From the NCBI GenBank assembly GCA_946885915.1, contig CAMPHF010000003.1, positions 225,862-289,861 of the forward strand: a stretch of 64,000 nucleotides of DNA, read 5' to 3'. Both the position numbers and the translations under genes were made by a program. The stretch is from an uncultured Idiomarina sp. GTDB lineage: Bacteria > Pseudomonadota > Gammaproteobacteria > Enterobacterales > Alteromonadaceae. Below are positions 16,476 through 24,704 of this stretch, in pieces. Positions within the stretch are counted from its first letter, which is position 1. Each line of letters opens with the position of its first letter. The notes beneath the pieces are model-generated. The model was not told the DNA's origin, did no database searches, and worked only from the letters and a program-made list of their open reading frames with translations.

Positions 16476-19091
16476 ATGATTAGGGCTGAATATCTACGCT
16501 TTATGCAAACATTGCAGGGGCATAATGCAACCGAATCTGTACGTAAAGTAGCAAACATTGTTTCAGCCAATCTTGATGAATTACTGCCTTTTACTACTCA
16601 CCAGGGACAACGTATTCGGAAGATGGTTGAACTGTGCCAAGCCAATTGGGACAGGATACCAACCAATATTCCACCTGCCTTGGTCCAGGAAGTTGCACCT
16701 GAAGTACCGATATCGCGTTTAAAAACGATGACTGTAGGACCTTTTCGAGGATTTTCACGTCAGGAAATCTTTGATCTCAACAGCCGACTGGTATTGATTT
16801 ATGGTCCAAATGGAACAGGGAAATCGAGCTTTTGCGAGGCACTTGAGTATACCTTGTTAGGCAATGTTGCCGAAGCCGATAGTAAACGGTTTCGTGATCA
16901 AAACGAATATCTGCGGAATGCATTTGTAAATCAGCTGGTAGCCCCTTCATTAGTCGCGTGTAATGCACAGGGAAACGATATCGCTATTGTTCCGAATGAG
17001 TCAGCCTTTCGTTTTTGTTTCGTCGAAAAGAACCGCATTGATAGCTTTTCCCGGATAGCTGCACAAGCCCCAGCAAAGCAAACTGAGCTTATAGCAACCC
17101 TATTTGGTCTTGAAGCATTTACAGAATTTGTTCGTAACTTCACGTCAGAGATTGGTGGTCAGTATATTGATTTACAAGGCCAACTAACATTGCGTCTAGC
17201 TCAAAAGCAACAAGGGTTAGAAGGGGAGCATCAGCAGATACAAGCAAGCGCCACAGAACTAGAGAGAATAGCCACTGAAGAGTTAACGCTAGCCAATAGC
17301 TACAGACCTGGTATCAGCTTTGAACAATTGATCGTAGAACTGAACGGCAATGGTCAAGCTGCTGGACGCATCGCACAGTTAGAGGCTGAGTTACAGCAGC
17401 CACCTCCGCCTAAAAGTAATCTCAGTGTTGCTGCGTTTGAGGCGATGGGTAACGAAGCGTCAGCACTAGTCAATGAGTTAAGACAAAGCCAACAGCAACT
17501 GGCAGGAGCAAGCCAACAAGTGTCATTTAAACAGCTTTATGAAGCTGTGGTACAGGTTCAACAGAGCAGCCCTGATTCGTGTCCGGCCTGTAAGACTCCA
17601 TTGCAACAAGTTCAGGTAAATCCATACATGAATGCTGGACAAGAATTAACTAGGTTGCAGCAGTTAGGTGAACTTCAGCAAAAAGTGGGTCAACTTGAAC
17701 AAAACGCATTGCAAGCATTCTTTAAGGTTGGGCAATCGCTGAATACCTGTCTGCAATTTTTCTCTCTGAATAACCCCTTAAAACCATTTGAACTGGTTAA
17801 CATACAGCCTGGGCTACAGTGGTGGGATTCACTATTCATTCCGTTGCCCGATGCCCATACGGCGTGGCAACACTTAACCAGCCAAATCCAACAACTTGAG
17901 ACAAAGGATAAGCAAGTTGAAGAGGTTATTCGAAACAGGGAAAATAAGCAGGGCGAATTAAACCGCCTCCGCAATATCGCACAACAAATAACGGTTTTAG
18001 CAACGCAGAAGCAAACAGCCTTGGGTAACCAAGCTAACGCTCAAAGACTGATTGATAATTTTCAAAACGAAAATGCACAGCTTATTGCAAACGTCGAAGC
18101 TGAAAAGCCTGTCATTGCTCGGAATCATGAGATAGTCGCCGCATATGCCATGTTTGTTCAAAAGCTTACAAACTACAATAACAGGTTACCAACGCTGTTA
18201 GTTGCTGACTTAGGTGAACTGGTTGTCCAATTGTATAACGCGTTCAATCGAAATGATGATCAAACGGAGCTGTTGGCAGACGTACAGCTGCCACTAGCTG
18301 CAAATCAACGACTAAGAATAGCCTTTCAGAGGCAACCGGAACGGCTGTTTGATGCTCTACATATTCTAAGTGAGGGGCACATACGCTGTTTGGGCTTGGC
18401 CATATTGCTTGCAAAAAATCTGAAAGAACAAGCACCCGTATTAATTTTTGATGACCCTGTAAATGCGATTGATGACGATCATCGTGAGTCCATAAGACGA
18501 ACTCTATTTGAAGACCAATATTTTTCAGACAAGCAGATAATTTTGACTTGCCATGGTGAAGAGTTCTTCAAGGATATACAGAACCTATTGTCTGTCCAAG
18601 AAGCTCGCCAAGCCAAAACGTTTTCGTTTTTGCCTCGCGTCCAAGAACCCAATATACGTGTGAACCATAACTGTGCTCCGCGGAACTATGTTATTGCAGC
18701 ACGCCAACACATTAATCAAAACGAAGTGAGAGAGGCTTTAGCTAAGTCGCGTCAAGCTCTGGAGTCATTGGCAAAAGCGAAAATCTGGAAATACGTCTCT
18801 AAGTACGGGGATGGCAATCTGAGTATCAAGTTACGTTCGCATGCAGCTCCAATAGAGTTAAGAAATCTTACTGAACAATTAAAAAGCAAAATCGATAGGC
18901 AAGATTTCTCAGCACCAAACAAAGAGGCTGTTTTAGCTCCAATTGAGACACTACTTGGGCTTAATGGTGATTCCCGAGAATGGCGCTACCTGAATAAAGG
19001 AACGCATGATGAAAATGATCGTGCTGAATTTGATAGACATACAGTTGGAATAATCATTTCAGCGTTAGAGAGCATAGATGCCAATGTGTGA
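16476..19091 (+). CDS. SMC/Rad50-like ATPase with zinc-hook motif, 871 residues
   Basis: ATG 16476 follows AAAAGGAA; the frame opens at 16380 inside the upstream scar, so the shorter form (871 residues) is preferred. After about 90 helical residues come Walker A YGPNGTGKSS (109-118), a Gln-rich coiled-coil region with a CPAC zinc-hook motif at 369-372, a returning coil, a signature-like LSEGHIRCLGLA (about 630-641), Walker B LIFDDP (about 654-660) and a switch region ILTCHGEEF. The last 150 residues form a separate helical domain ending WRYLNKGTHDENDRAEFDR, a pattern seen in defence ATPases. It is the last gene of the RM operon and converges with the integrase gene. Confidence 0.82.
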   Translation: MIRAEYLRFMQTLQGHNATESVRKVANIVSANLDELLPFTTHQGQRIRKMVELCQANWDRIPTNIPPALVQEVAPEVPISRLKTMTVGPFRGFSRQEIFDLNSRLVLIYGPNGTGKSSFCEALEYTLLGNVAEADSKRFRDQNEYLRNAFVNQLVAPSLVACNAQGNDIAIVPNESAFRFCFVEKNRIDSFSRIAAQAPAKQTELIATLFGLEAFTEFVRNFTSEIGGQYIDLQGQLTLRLAQKQQGLEGEHQQIQASATELERIATEELTLANSYRPGISFEQLIVELNGNGQAAGRIAQLEAELQQPPPPKSNLSVAAFEAMGNEASALVNELRQSQQQLAGASQQVSFKQLYEAVVQVQQSSPDSCPACKTPLQQVQVNPYMNAGQELTRLQQLGELQQKVGQLEQNALQAFFKVGQSLNTCLQFFSLNNPLKPFELVNIQPGLQWWDSLFIPLPDAHTAWQHLTSQIQQLETKDKQVEEVIRNRENKQGELNRLRNIAQQITVLATQKQTALGNQANAQRLIDNFQNENAQLIANVEAEKPVIARNHEIVAAYAMFVQKLTNYNNRLPTLLVADLGELVVQLYNAFNRNDDQTELLADVQLPLAANQRLRIAFQRQPERLFDALHILSEGHIRCLGLAILLAKNLKEQAPVLIFDDPVNAIDDDHRESIRRTLFEDQYFSDKQIILTCHGEEFFKDIQNLLSVQEARQAKTFSFLPRVQEPNIRVNHNCAPRNYVIAARQHINQNEVREALAKSRQALESLAKAKIWKYVSKYGDGNLSIKLRSHAAPIELRNLTEQLKSKIDRQDFSAPNKEAVLAPIETLLGLNGDSREWRYLNKGTHDENDRAEFDRHTVGIIISALESIDANV

Positions 19092-19123
19092 AGTCAATAA
19101 TTACCTACAATATGGTTTAACGT

Positions 19124-20320
19124 TTAACTCGAATTAGATATTTGCCCACTCCACCATTCCATCAACTCGCGCCGACGCTCCAAGTAGTCGGCGCGGTTGT
19201 ATGCGTTTCGCACTTGGTCACTGCCTCGGTGCGCTAACGCCGCCTCAATCAAATCAGGATCTTTACCCGCCTCATTCAGCGTTGTACTAGCCAGCGAACG
19301 CAGTCCATGGCTCACCAAAGCATTACCGTACTTCATACCACGCGAAATCGCGGCATTAGCAGTTTGGCTGCTCATCGTCTTATTAGGATCCTTGGCTGAG
19401 GGAAACAGAAACTCCCTTTTACCGCTGTGCGCCCGAATCTCCCCCAAAAGCTTCATTACCGGCTCAGATAACGGCACTTTATGCTCTTTGCGCTTCTTCA
19501 TTCGCTCTGCCGGAATCGTCCACACTCGCGCTTGCTCGTCAATTTCGTCCCAGCGCGCACCAGCGGCCTCAGATGGCCGTGTCATGGTGTGTAGCTGCCA
19601 AAGTATCAAATACCGCGTTAATGTCCGCATATTGGTGGTGTAGAGCTTACTCATGAACTCAGGCAGCTGACCTGGTTTAATTGTTGGCAGGTGCTCTTTC
19701 TTTGGCGCTTTGAATGTTTGACGAATACCTGATAGTGGGTTCGCATGAATTAGGCCGCTATTCACGGCATAGGTCATCACTTCGTTTAACCGTTGCGACA
19801 CTCGCTTAACGGTTTCCAATTTACCGTCGCGCTCAACTGGACGCAGTAAATCAATAACCTGTGGTGCAGTTACTTCAGCAATAGGCGCTTTACCCAAGGT
19901 CGGGAAAATATAAAGTTCGAGCGATCGCCAAATGTCATCGGCATAATCTGGCGTCACGCTATCACGCTTCACTTCAAACCAGCCCTCTGCCACTTTCAAC
20001 AACGTATTGTCTACCGCTGCCTTTGCTTGCGAGGTTTCAAGTTCACGTTGCGCTTTTGGGTCCTTTCCTTCCGCTAATAATGCGCGAGCATCAGCGGCCA
20101 ACGTTCGAGCGCGTGCTAACGCAACATCAGGGTACTTCCCCAATCCCATGTTCAAGCGCTTCTTGGTGATCGGGTGCAGATAGTTAAAATTCCAAAGCTT
20201 CGACCCATTCGTTCGAACCCGCAACTGAAGGCCGTTGCCATCCGATATCACTTGATCTTTAGCAGCAGCCTTGAGGTTTTTCACCTTAGTTTCAGTCAAT
20301 GGTGTCGCGGTCTTTGGCAT
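19124..20320 (-). CDS. P4-type tyrosine integrase of the genomic island
   Basis: The 398-residue enzyme has the N-terminal arm-binding domain of P4-family integrases (DUF4102-like; GNGLQLRVRTNGSKLW), a central core-binding domain, and a catalytic domain. The catalytic domain shows arginine in TMTRPSEA, HxxR in SHGLRSLA, histidine in ALAHRGSD and the nucleophile in RNAYNRADY. P4-type integrases insert elements into tRNA or tmRNA 3' ends. Here the start lies about 190 bp from the 3' end of ssrA, pointing away from it, the standard arrangement. It is therefore the likely integrase for the accessory block to the left. Confidence 0.93.
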   Translation of the reverse strand: MPKTATPLTETKVKNLKAAAKDQVISDGNGLQLRVRTNGSKLWNFNYLHPITKKRLNMGLGKYPDVALARARTLAADARALLAEGKDPKAQRELETSQAKAAVDNTLLKVAEGWFEVKRDSVTPDYADDIWRSLELYIFPTLGKAPIAEVTAPQVIDLLRPVERDGKLETVKRVSQRLNEVMTYAVNSGLIHANPLSGIRQTFKAPKKEHLPTIKPGQLPEFMSKLYTTNMRTLTRYLILWQLHTMTRPSEAAGARWDEIDEQARVWTIPAERMKKRKEHKVPLSEPVMKLLGEIRAHSGKREFLFPSAKDPNKTMSSQTANAAISRGMKYGNALVSHGLRSLASTTLNEAGKDPDLIEAALAHRGSDQVRNAYNRADYLERRRELMEWWSGQISNSS

Positions 20321-20334
20321 GATTTACCCCAATC

Positions 20335-20387
20335 GTTGTATTCCTAGATTGTATGCCAATCACTCAGGAATACAACCAGGAATACAT
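20335..20387. promoter_or_regulatory. Inverted/direct repeat cluster upstream of the integrase (arm-type sites?)
   Basis: GTTGTATTCCT (20335-20345) is the exact reverse complement of AGGAATACAAC (20366-20376). A third copy, AGGAATACAT, lies at 20378-20387. The cluster is between the integrase start and attachment site, where arm-type integrase sites or an autoregulatory operator are expected. Confidence 0.6.
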
Positions 20388-20470
20388 AAACGATAGGATT
20401 TCATGAAACACCATGGGACTTACTGAGACACAAAATAGCCCGAAAACATTGATTTTATTGAATTTCAGGC

Positions 20471-20497
20471 ATAAAAAAGGACGTCCTGAGACGTCCT
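20471..20497 (-). terminator. Terminator downstream of ssrA
   Basis: AGGACGTC (20478-20485) and GACGTCCT (20490-20497) form a perfect 8-bp stem with a CTGA loop, followed on the minus strand by a T run (complement of 20473-20478). It lies 13 bp past the tmRNA 3' end. Because the island joins at that end, the terminator may have been supplied by the island. Confidence 0.85.
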
Positions 20498-20509
20498 GAT
20501 TTATCAATG

Positions 20510-20868
20510 TGGTGGAGCTGGCGGGAGTTGAACCCGCGTCCGCAATACCTACATCCTCGGTCCTACATGCTTAGTTAGTCTTTTAGTTAATCAGTGTGGC
20601 GCCGACTAACAGGCTTCAGCACTGACGAGCCCGATTGGTTTTAACGCTTCAGCTCCGGGCGAAGCATCCACGCGATTCTACATTAGGGTGAACCGACTGA
20701 TCCTAGTCTCGTAGACTAAGCGCTAGGGGTCGGGCATAGCGGGTTATTAAGCCGCTAAAGCGTAGTTGTCGTCGTTTGCAACTATTAAGTTGAGGCTTTT
20801 TACGAGGCCAGCCTCACCTCGGCATGCACCTTGGGTTTCGTGTATCCCGTCGAATCCAAATCAGCCCC
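20510..20868 (-). ncRNA. ssrA: tmRNA (SsrA RNA)
   Basis: On the minus strand the gene begins GGGGCTGATTTGGATTCGAC and ends with a tRNA-like acceptor half, including GGTTCAACTCCC and the terminal CCA at 20512-20510. It is 359 nt, the usual size. The internal reading frame at 20779-20747 encodes the proteolysis tag ANDDNYALAA followed by two TAA codons; the resume alanine before it is charged on the RNA. tmRNA rescues ribosomes stalled on broken messages and tags the product for degradation. Its 3' end is a classic integration site for P4-type integrases, and one lies just beyond it. Confidence 0.97.
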
Positions 20869-20885
20869 AGGTTTTTACTTCAAAC

Positions 20886-20916
20886 ACTATATGTGTGCTG
20901 TTTGAAGCAGTTTCAA
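20886..20916 (-). promoter_or_regulatory. Candidate ssrA promoter
   Basis: On the minus strand TTGAAA (20916-20911) is followed after 17 bp by CATATA, or after 19 bp by TATAGT, about 18-25 bp before the mature 5' end. That is consistent with a short processed leader. The elements are weak matches, so this is tentative. Confidence 0.4.
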
Positions 20917-20971
20917 GTATACCTCAGGCAAGAATTTTTGCCCATAGCCATTCGCAGCTATTTGGTCAGCA

Positions 20972-21370
20972 TCACGCGCCATCATCAAACGCAGCCAGTA
21001 TTGGGCATAATTCGCAGGTTTTTGCCGCACAATCGTTGGCTAATTTTGCCAAGGCAGCGCGGGCACTTTGCAGTTCCGCAATTTGCGCATCTAATGCGCT
21101 AAGCTTTTGAGTAGCTAGTGCGTAGGCTTCTGCCCTATCGGTGCTGGCATCTAATTCTATAAGACGATGAATTTCTTGCAGCGAGAACCCTGCTATTTGA
21201 GCCTTTTTGATAAACCCTAAGCGTCTTACATGCTCGTTACTATAACGACGAATACCACCGGGCGAGTTAGGTACCTCTAACAATTCGCGGCGCTGATAAT
21301 AGCGCACGGTTTCTACGCCAACCCCAGCTGCCGCTGCTAGCTGACCAATCGTATATGTTTTTTCTAGCAT
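20972..21370 (-). CDS. MerR-family metal- or redox-responsive regulator
   Basis: The 132-residue protein has a MerR winged helix (YTIGQLAAAAGVGVETVRYY), the linking segment GGIRRYSNEHVRRLGFI and a coiled-coil dimerisation helix. Its C-terminal cysteines are C114, C119 and C122 (NDCAAKTCELCPIL). In mercury MerR the sensing set is C82, C117 and C126; here residue 82 is alanine, so Hg(II) sensing in the MerR mode is unlikely and another thiol-reactive metal or redox signal is possible. It is divergent from a glutaredoxin-membrane fusion gene and shares with it a promoter region holding a classic MerR-type operator. It lies outside the mer transposon. Confidence 0.9.
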   Translation of the reverse strand: MLEKTYTIGQLAAAAGVGVETVRYYQRRELLEVPNSPGGIRRYSNEHVRRLGFIKKAQIAGFSLQEIHRLIELDASTDRAEAYALATQKLSALDAQIAELQSARAALAKLANDCAAKTCELCPILAAFDDGA

Positions 21371-21374
21371 GAGC

Positions 21375-21406
21375 TTGACTCCGTACTATGGTACGTAGTC
21401 TATGCT
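21375..21406 (+). promoter_or_regulatory. MerR-type promoter/operator with long spacer
   Basis: TTGACT (-35, 21375-21380) and TATGCT (-10, 21401-21406) are separated by 20 bp, the overlong spacing typical of MerR-activated promoters. Between them ACTCCGTAC (21378-21386) and GTACGTAGT (21391-21399) form a palindrome with a 4-bp centre and one mismatch. It drives the glutaredoxin-MauE gene and probably represses the regulator gene. Confidence 0.88.
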
Positions 21407-21429
21407 ATAGCAAATGACAGGAGGATGGT

Positions 21430-22179
21430 ATGAGTCAGCACGCTAAAACAGCAAAGTTATATCGCATGAATACCGGCAAACACACCTGCCCGTATGGCTT
21501 AAAATGTTTAGATTTACTCAAACGCGAAGGCTTTCAGGTAGAAGATCACGAGCTAACTTCACGTGAAGAAATCGACGCGTTCAAAGCTCAGCACGATGTG
21601 AAAACCACGCCGCAAGTATTTATTAATGATCAGCGTATTGGTGGTTATGAGGATTTGCGGCGCCACTTAGGTAAAAAAGTACGTGATAAAAATGCGACCA
21701 GCTACCAGCCCGTGATCGCGCTATTCTCAATGACGGCACTTAGCGCTTTGGTACTCAACTACTCGCTACATGGCAGTGTAATTTCAGGCCAAGCAGTAGA
21801 GTGGTTTATTGCACTTTCAATGGTGGTATTGGCGCTGCTAAAACTACAAAACGTCGAAACTTTTGCCACCATGTTTTTAAATTACGATCTGCTTGCCAAG
21901 CGTTGGGTTCGGTACGGCTATATCTATCCGTTCGCTGAAGGATTAGCGGGAATTTTAATGCTAGGCGGTATATTCAACGTTATTTCAGTGCCCGTGGCGC
22001 TATTTATTGCGTCAATAGGTGCATTTTCCGTATTTAAAGCGGTTTACATAGATAAGCGCGAGCTGAAATGTGCTTGTGTGGGCGGTGGTAGTAACGTGCC
22101 GTTGGGATTCGTGTCGCTCACTGAAAACCTGATGATGATTGGGATGGCACTGTGGATGGCATTTGCCCACGGCTTTTAA
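21430..22179 (+). CDS. Glutaredoxin-MauE/DoxX fusion, inner-membrane redox protein
   Basis: The 249-residue protein joins a glutaredoxin-like domain (residues 1-90, HTCPYGLKCLDLL with a CPYG active site, then TTPQVFINDQRIGGYEDL) to a four-helix MauE/DoxX-type membrane domain (about 95-249). The membrane domain carries a CxC pair in ELKCACVGGG. MauE-like domains pass electrons for disulfide exchange across the inner membrane, so the fusion could link cytoplasmic thiols to a membrane redox step. AGGAGG precedes the ATG. Expression should be controlled by the divergent MerR-type regulator through the operator at 21375-21406. The substrate is unknown. Confidence 0.85.
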   Translation: MSQHAKTAKLYRMNTGKHTCPYGLKCLDLLKREGFQVEDHELTSREEIDAFKAQHDVKTTPQVFINDQRIGGYEDLRRHLGKKVRDKNATSYQPVIALFSMTALSALVLNYSLHGSVISGQAVEWFIALSMVVLALLKLQNVETFATMFLNYDLLAKRWVRYGYIYPFAEGLAGILMLGGIFNVISVPVALFIASIGAFSVFKAVYIDKRELKCACVGGGSNVPLGFVSLTENLMMIGMALWMAFAHGF

Positions 22180-22224
22180 TACCGTGGGCCATATTCGTGA
22201 AGGCTTTGTTACGGCTTAAGCGTC

Positions 22225-22250
22225 AAAACGCAGGGCTTACTTGCCCTGCG
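22225..22250 (-). terminator. Terminator overlapping the stop of the old yellow enzyme gene
   Basis: CGCAGGGC (22229-22236) pairs with GCCCTGCG (22243-22250). On the minus strand TTTT follows (complement of 22225-22228). The loop contains the TAA stop codon at 22237-22239. Confidence 0.7.
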
Positions 22251-23337
22251 CTTCCCGCCATTTCAGTTCATTTTCAACGTTAGCAATGGGTTGTAGCATG
22301 GCAAAATCTAATCCTGCCGGTGCTTCCCCAGCCTTCACTTTATTTACAAACGCTGGATCGGCAAGAGCGGCTTTACCCAACGCCAACACTGCATCAGGGT
22401 AGCGCTTGGCAATGTCTTCGTAATTGCTAGCATCAATACCGCCATTCACAATCAACGGAATTCCGGCATCACGCACTACTTCAGCTAATGAACGCTCGCC
22501 GTCTTTTAACGCTTTGCGGTCGACACTAGCATCGGTGGTATGAATAAAATCAATGCCCGCTTCGCGCAACGCCTTCACCAACCAGTCAAATCCGGCCTCG
22601 CCTTCTGGCCACTGGTAGTCTTGGTCCGTTACGGTAATCTGCGATAACCGAATGCCCAGCACAAATGAATCACTTACCGCTGCGCGGGCTGCTTTTACGA
22701 GCATCAAAATAAATTCGGCGCGTTTTTCTAAGTTACCGCCCCATTTGTCGTCGCGCGTATTGAAGTGAGTGCTGAGCAATTCATTTAACAGGTAACCGTT
22801 AGCGCCGTGTAGCTCTACGCCGTCAAAACCTGCTGCTTCAGCACGTTTAATGGCGGCTACAAAGCCATTTAATACTTGTTCAAAATGACGTTCAGTCATT
22901 ACTTCAGCGTCATACCAATGTTCTTGATCACCGTAAAATCCGAGCGGATCACCTACTGGTTTCGCGTCACTTGGCGCAATTGGCTTGTCGGTGAACCGAT
23001 TATATTGCAGCTGGGCACCGGCGTGCATCAGCTGGGCAATAATTTTGCCGCCCGCTTCGTGTACCGCGTTAATAATCGGCTGCCACGCCTCTTGTTGCGG
23101 AACATCCGCAATTCCAGGTTGGTTCGCATAACCTTGGCTAGCGCTATCGTCTGGATACACGCCTTCTGTTATCACCAAACCAAAACCACCTTCAACATAG
23201 CGCTGGTAATGCTTCACCATGAGAGCATTCGCGACGCCATCCGGATCGGCGCTAACGCGCGTCATAGGCGCTACCGCAAAACGATTCGAAAGCGCAAGGC
23301 CAGCTAATTTGGTGTTATCAAAAACGGAATCGAACAT
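22237..23337 (-). CDS. Old yellow enzyme family NADH:flavin oxidoreductase (alkene reductase)
   Basis: The 366-residue FMN enzyme belongs to the NemA/OYE family, which reduces activated alkenes, nitro compounds and quinone-like electrophiles with NAD(P)H. Landmarks are SNRFAVAPMTR near the start, the barrel motif HGANGYLLNELLSTHFNTR with the histidine/asparagine substrate site, and the FMN phosphate-binding segment VNGGI near residue 295. It is cytoplasmic and of normal length. It is transcribed convergently with the glutaredoxin fusion and alone on its strand. The physiological substrate cannot be read from sequence. Confidence 0.9.
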   Translation of the reverse strand: MFDSVFDNTKLAGLALSNRFAVAPMTRVSADPDGVANALMVKHYQRYVEGGFGLVITEGVYPDDSASQGYANQPGIADVPQQEAWQPIINAVHEAGGKIIAQLMHAGAQLQYNRFTDKPIAPSDAKPVGDPLGFYGDQEHWYDAEVMTERHFEQVLNGFVAAIKRAEAAGFDGVELHGANGYLLNELLSTHFNTRDDKWGGNLEKRAEFILMLVKAARAAVSDSFVLGIRLSQITVTDQDYQWPEGEAGFDWLVKALREAGIDFIHTTDASVDRKALKDGERSLAEVVRDAGIPLIVNGGIDASNYEDIAKRYPDAVLALGKAALADPAFVNKVKAGEAPAGLDFAMLQPIANVENELKWREAQGK

Positions 23338-23398
23338 GTAAATGGGTTCCTCGTTAAAACGCTGATTATGAGTTTTGTACTACGCTAAAACTCAGATT

Positions 23399-24577
23399 TC
23401 AGATCGCCTTACCGTGAATCACCAATGCCGCTTTTTGCTTACGAGCGCCAAAGCCAAAGGCACGCTGAAAAGTGGCATGAGGTATAGGTAAGTACTGGCG
23501 TTCGGCGGCGGATTGCCACGGAAAGCTGTCTTGATCAGGGTCATTTATATAAACATATTCGTCGTCGGCGGCGCAAATCATGACCCAATGCGGGGCTTTA
23601 CTATTGTCGAACACATAAGTGCTAATTAAGGCTACCACTAAATGTCCTACAGCTAAGTCGGCACGCAGCTGTTGTAAGCCATAGTCATTCACTTCTATCG
23701 GCACACCTGCCCGTTTTAAGGCCGCGATATCCGCCTCTTGAATGCGCGCCATGACTTGTTTTTTGGCTTCGTTACGCACGGAATCGAGCAGCAATGGGCC
23801 CTCGGTACTAACATGCAAACTTACCTGCATACCGCGTTTTACCGCTGCGCGCGCTAAGCCATGGGGGCCACAACCGCCATGGCCTGAAGTCATGAAAATG
23901 GTCGTCGCTTCTCGCCAAATTTCTAACTCTTCGTGAGATGGGTCGGTGGACGGAATATCAAAGTACGCCATTGCCATCAGCAGGCTTGCCGGACCGCAGG
24001 TAAAGTCGGTGCTTTGGGTTAAATATGGCACTAACCGATGCTCGCCCGAGGGCTGATAGCGGGGCAAAAACTTCTGCAAAATTAGGGCATCGCTATCGTC
24101 TTCGTAATATTCCGCCCGTATCTCCATATCGAAATACTGCGCGTGATGATAAAGAGCTTGAGCGGCATCGTTATCTAGCTTTACTTCCAAGCGCATAAAT
24201 AAGCAGTGACGTTCGTCGGCATCGTGTTCAGCGGCCTGCAGCAATTGCTTGCCAATGCCGCGCCGGCGGTAGTCTGGGTCGACCGCTAAGGAGTACAAAC
24301 GCGCCAAATTAGTCGCATGGCGGTACAACACAATGTAATAGCCAACCACCTCGCCAGCAGCGCTTACCGCCACCTGAAAATCGCCAATTTGCTGTTGAAT
24401 AAAGCGCTTAAAACTACGCGCACTAATTAAGTCCGTGTCGAAGCTCCGCTGCTCGATGGCCACTAATGCATCGAGGTCGGCAACTTGGGCTTGACGCAAG
24501 CTCACCTGCTCACACTCGAACATCGGGTCTAGGGTTTCGGCAACCAAGGGTGTTGCATGTGCAGCTTTTGCAGCCAT
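23399..24577 (-). CDS. GNAT acetyltransferase fused to C39-family peptidase domain
   Basis: The 392-residue protein combines an N-terminal RimI-like GNAT N-acetyltransferase domain (about 22-175, with the acetyl-CoA loop RRRGIGKQLL) and a C-terminal papain-like C39 peptidase domain (about 185-380). In the latter TDFTCGPAS carries the catalytic cysteine, APHWVM the histidine and INDPD the aspartate. Both active sites look complete. Fusions of this kind occur in marine gammaproteobacteria but I know of no assigned role. The start is uncertain: no good ribosome-binding site precedes either the first methionine or MFECEQ at residue 19. It is divergent from purM. Confidence 0.85.
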   Translation of the reverse strand: MAAKAAHATPLVAETLDPMFECEQVSLRQAQVADLDALVAIEQRSFDTDLISARSFKRFIQQQIGDFQVAVSAAGEVVGYYIVLYRHATNLARLYSLAVDPDYRRRGIGKQLLQAAEHDADERHCLFMRLEVKLDNDAAQALYHHAQYFDMEIRAEYYEDDSDALILQKFLPRYQPSGEHRLVPYLTQSTDFTCGPASLLMAMAYFDIPSTDPSHEELEIWREATTIFMTSGHGGCGPHGLARAAVKRGMQVSLHVSTEGPLLLDSVRNEAKKQVMARIQEADIAALKRAGVPIEVNDYGLQQLRADLAVGHLVVALISTYVFDNSKAPHWVMICAADDEYVYINDPDQDSFPWQSAAERQYLPIPHATFQRAFGFGARKQKAALVIHGKAI

Positions 24578-24704
24578 AACGGGTTCACTTTAAGGGGACA
24601 AACGTGCGCTATTATATCGCACCTTTGAGGTAGAAGTGATAAACTAGCGCGCAAATTTTTGATACCCAAGTTTTATCTATTCGCTCAGCAAAGGGGAACC
24701 CACT

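Larger units (their letters stand above)
3294..20510. mobile_element. ssrA-integrated genomic island (right part, approximate)
   Basis: The right boundary is the tmRNA 3' end with a P4-type integrase beside it. The contents are of mobile type: integrase, AlpA, RadC, a small recombinase, restriction-modification and defence-type ATPases. No second copy of the ssrA 3' end was found by eye, so the left boundary probably lies outside the window and the mer transposon and ISL3 element may be nested in the island. Start 3294 is only where non-IS accessory DNA begins. Confidence 0.7.

Noticed and set aside
14562..19091. The ATPase pair as a Lamassu, Septu or Gabija system
   Set aside because: No HNH, UvrD-like or LmuA-like partner gene is present and the ATPase architectures do not match closely enough to name.
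20972..21370. Regulator as the merR of the mercury operon
   Set aside because: It lies about 18 kb from the mer genes, lacks the cysteine at position 82 and is divergent from a glutaredoxin fusion with its own operator.
24578..24704. PurR box before purM
   Set aside because: GCGCAAATTTTTGAT has a partial resemblance but lacks the central CG and right half of the consensus.
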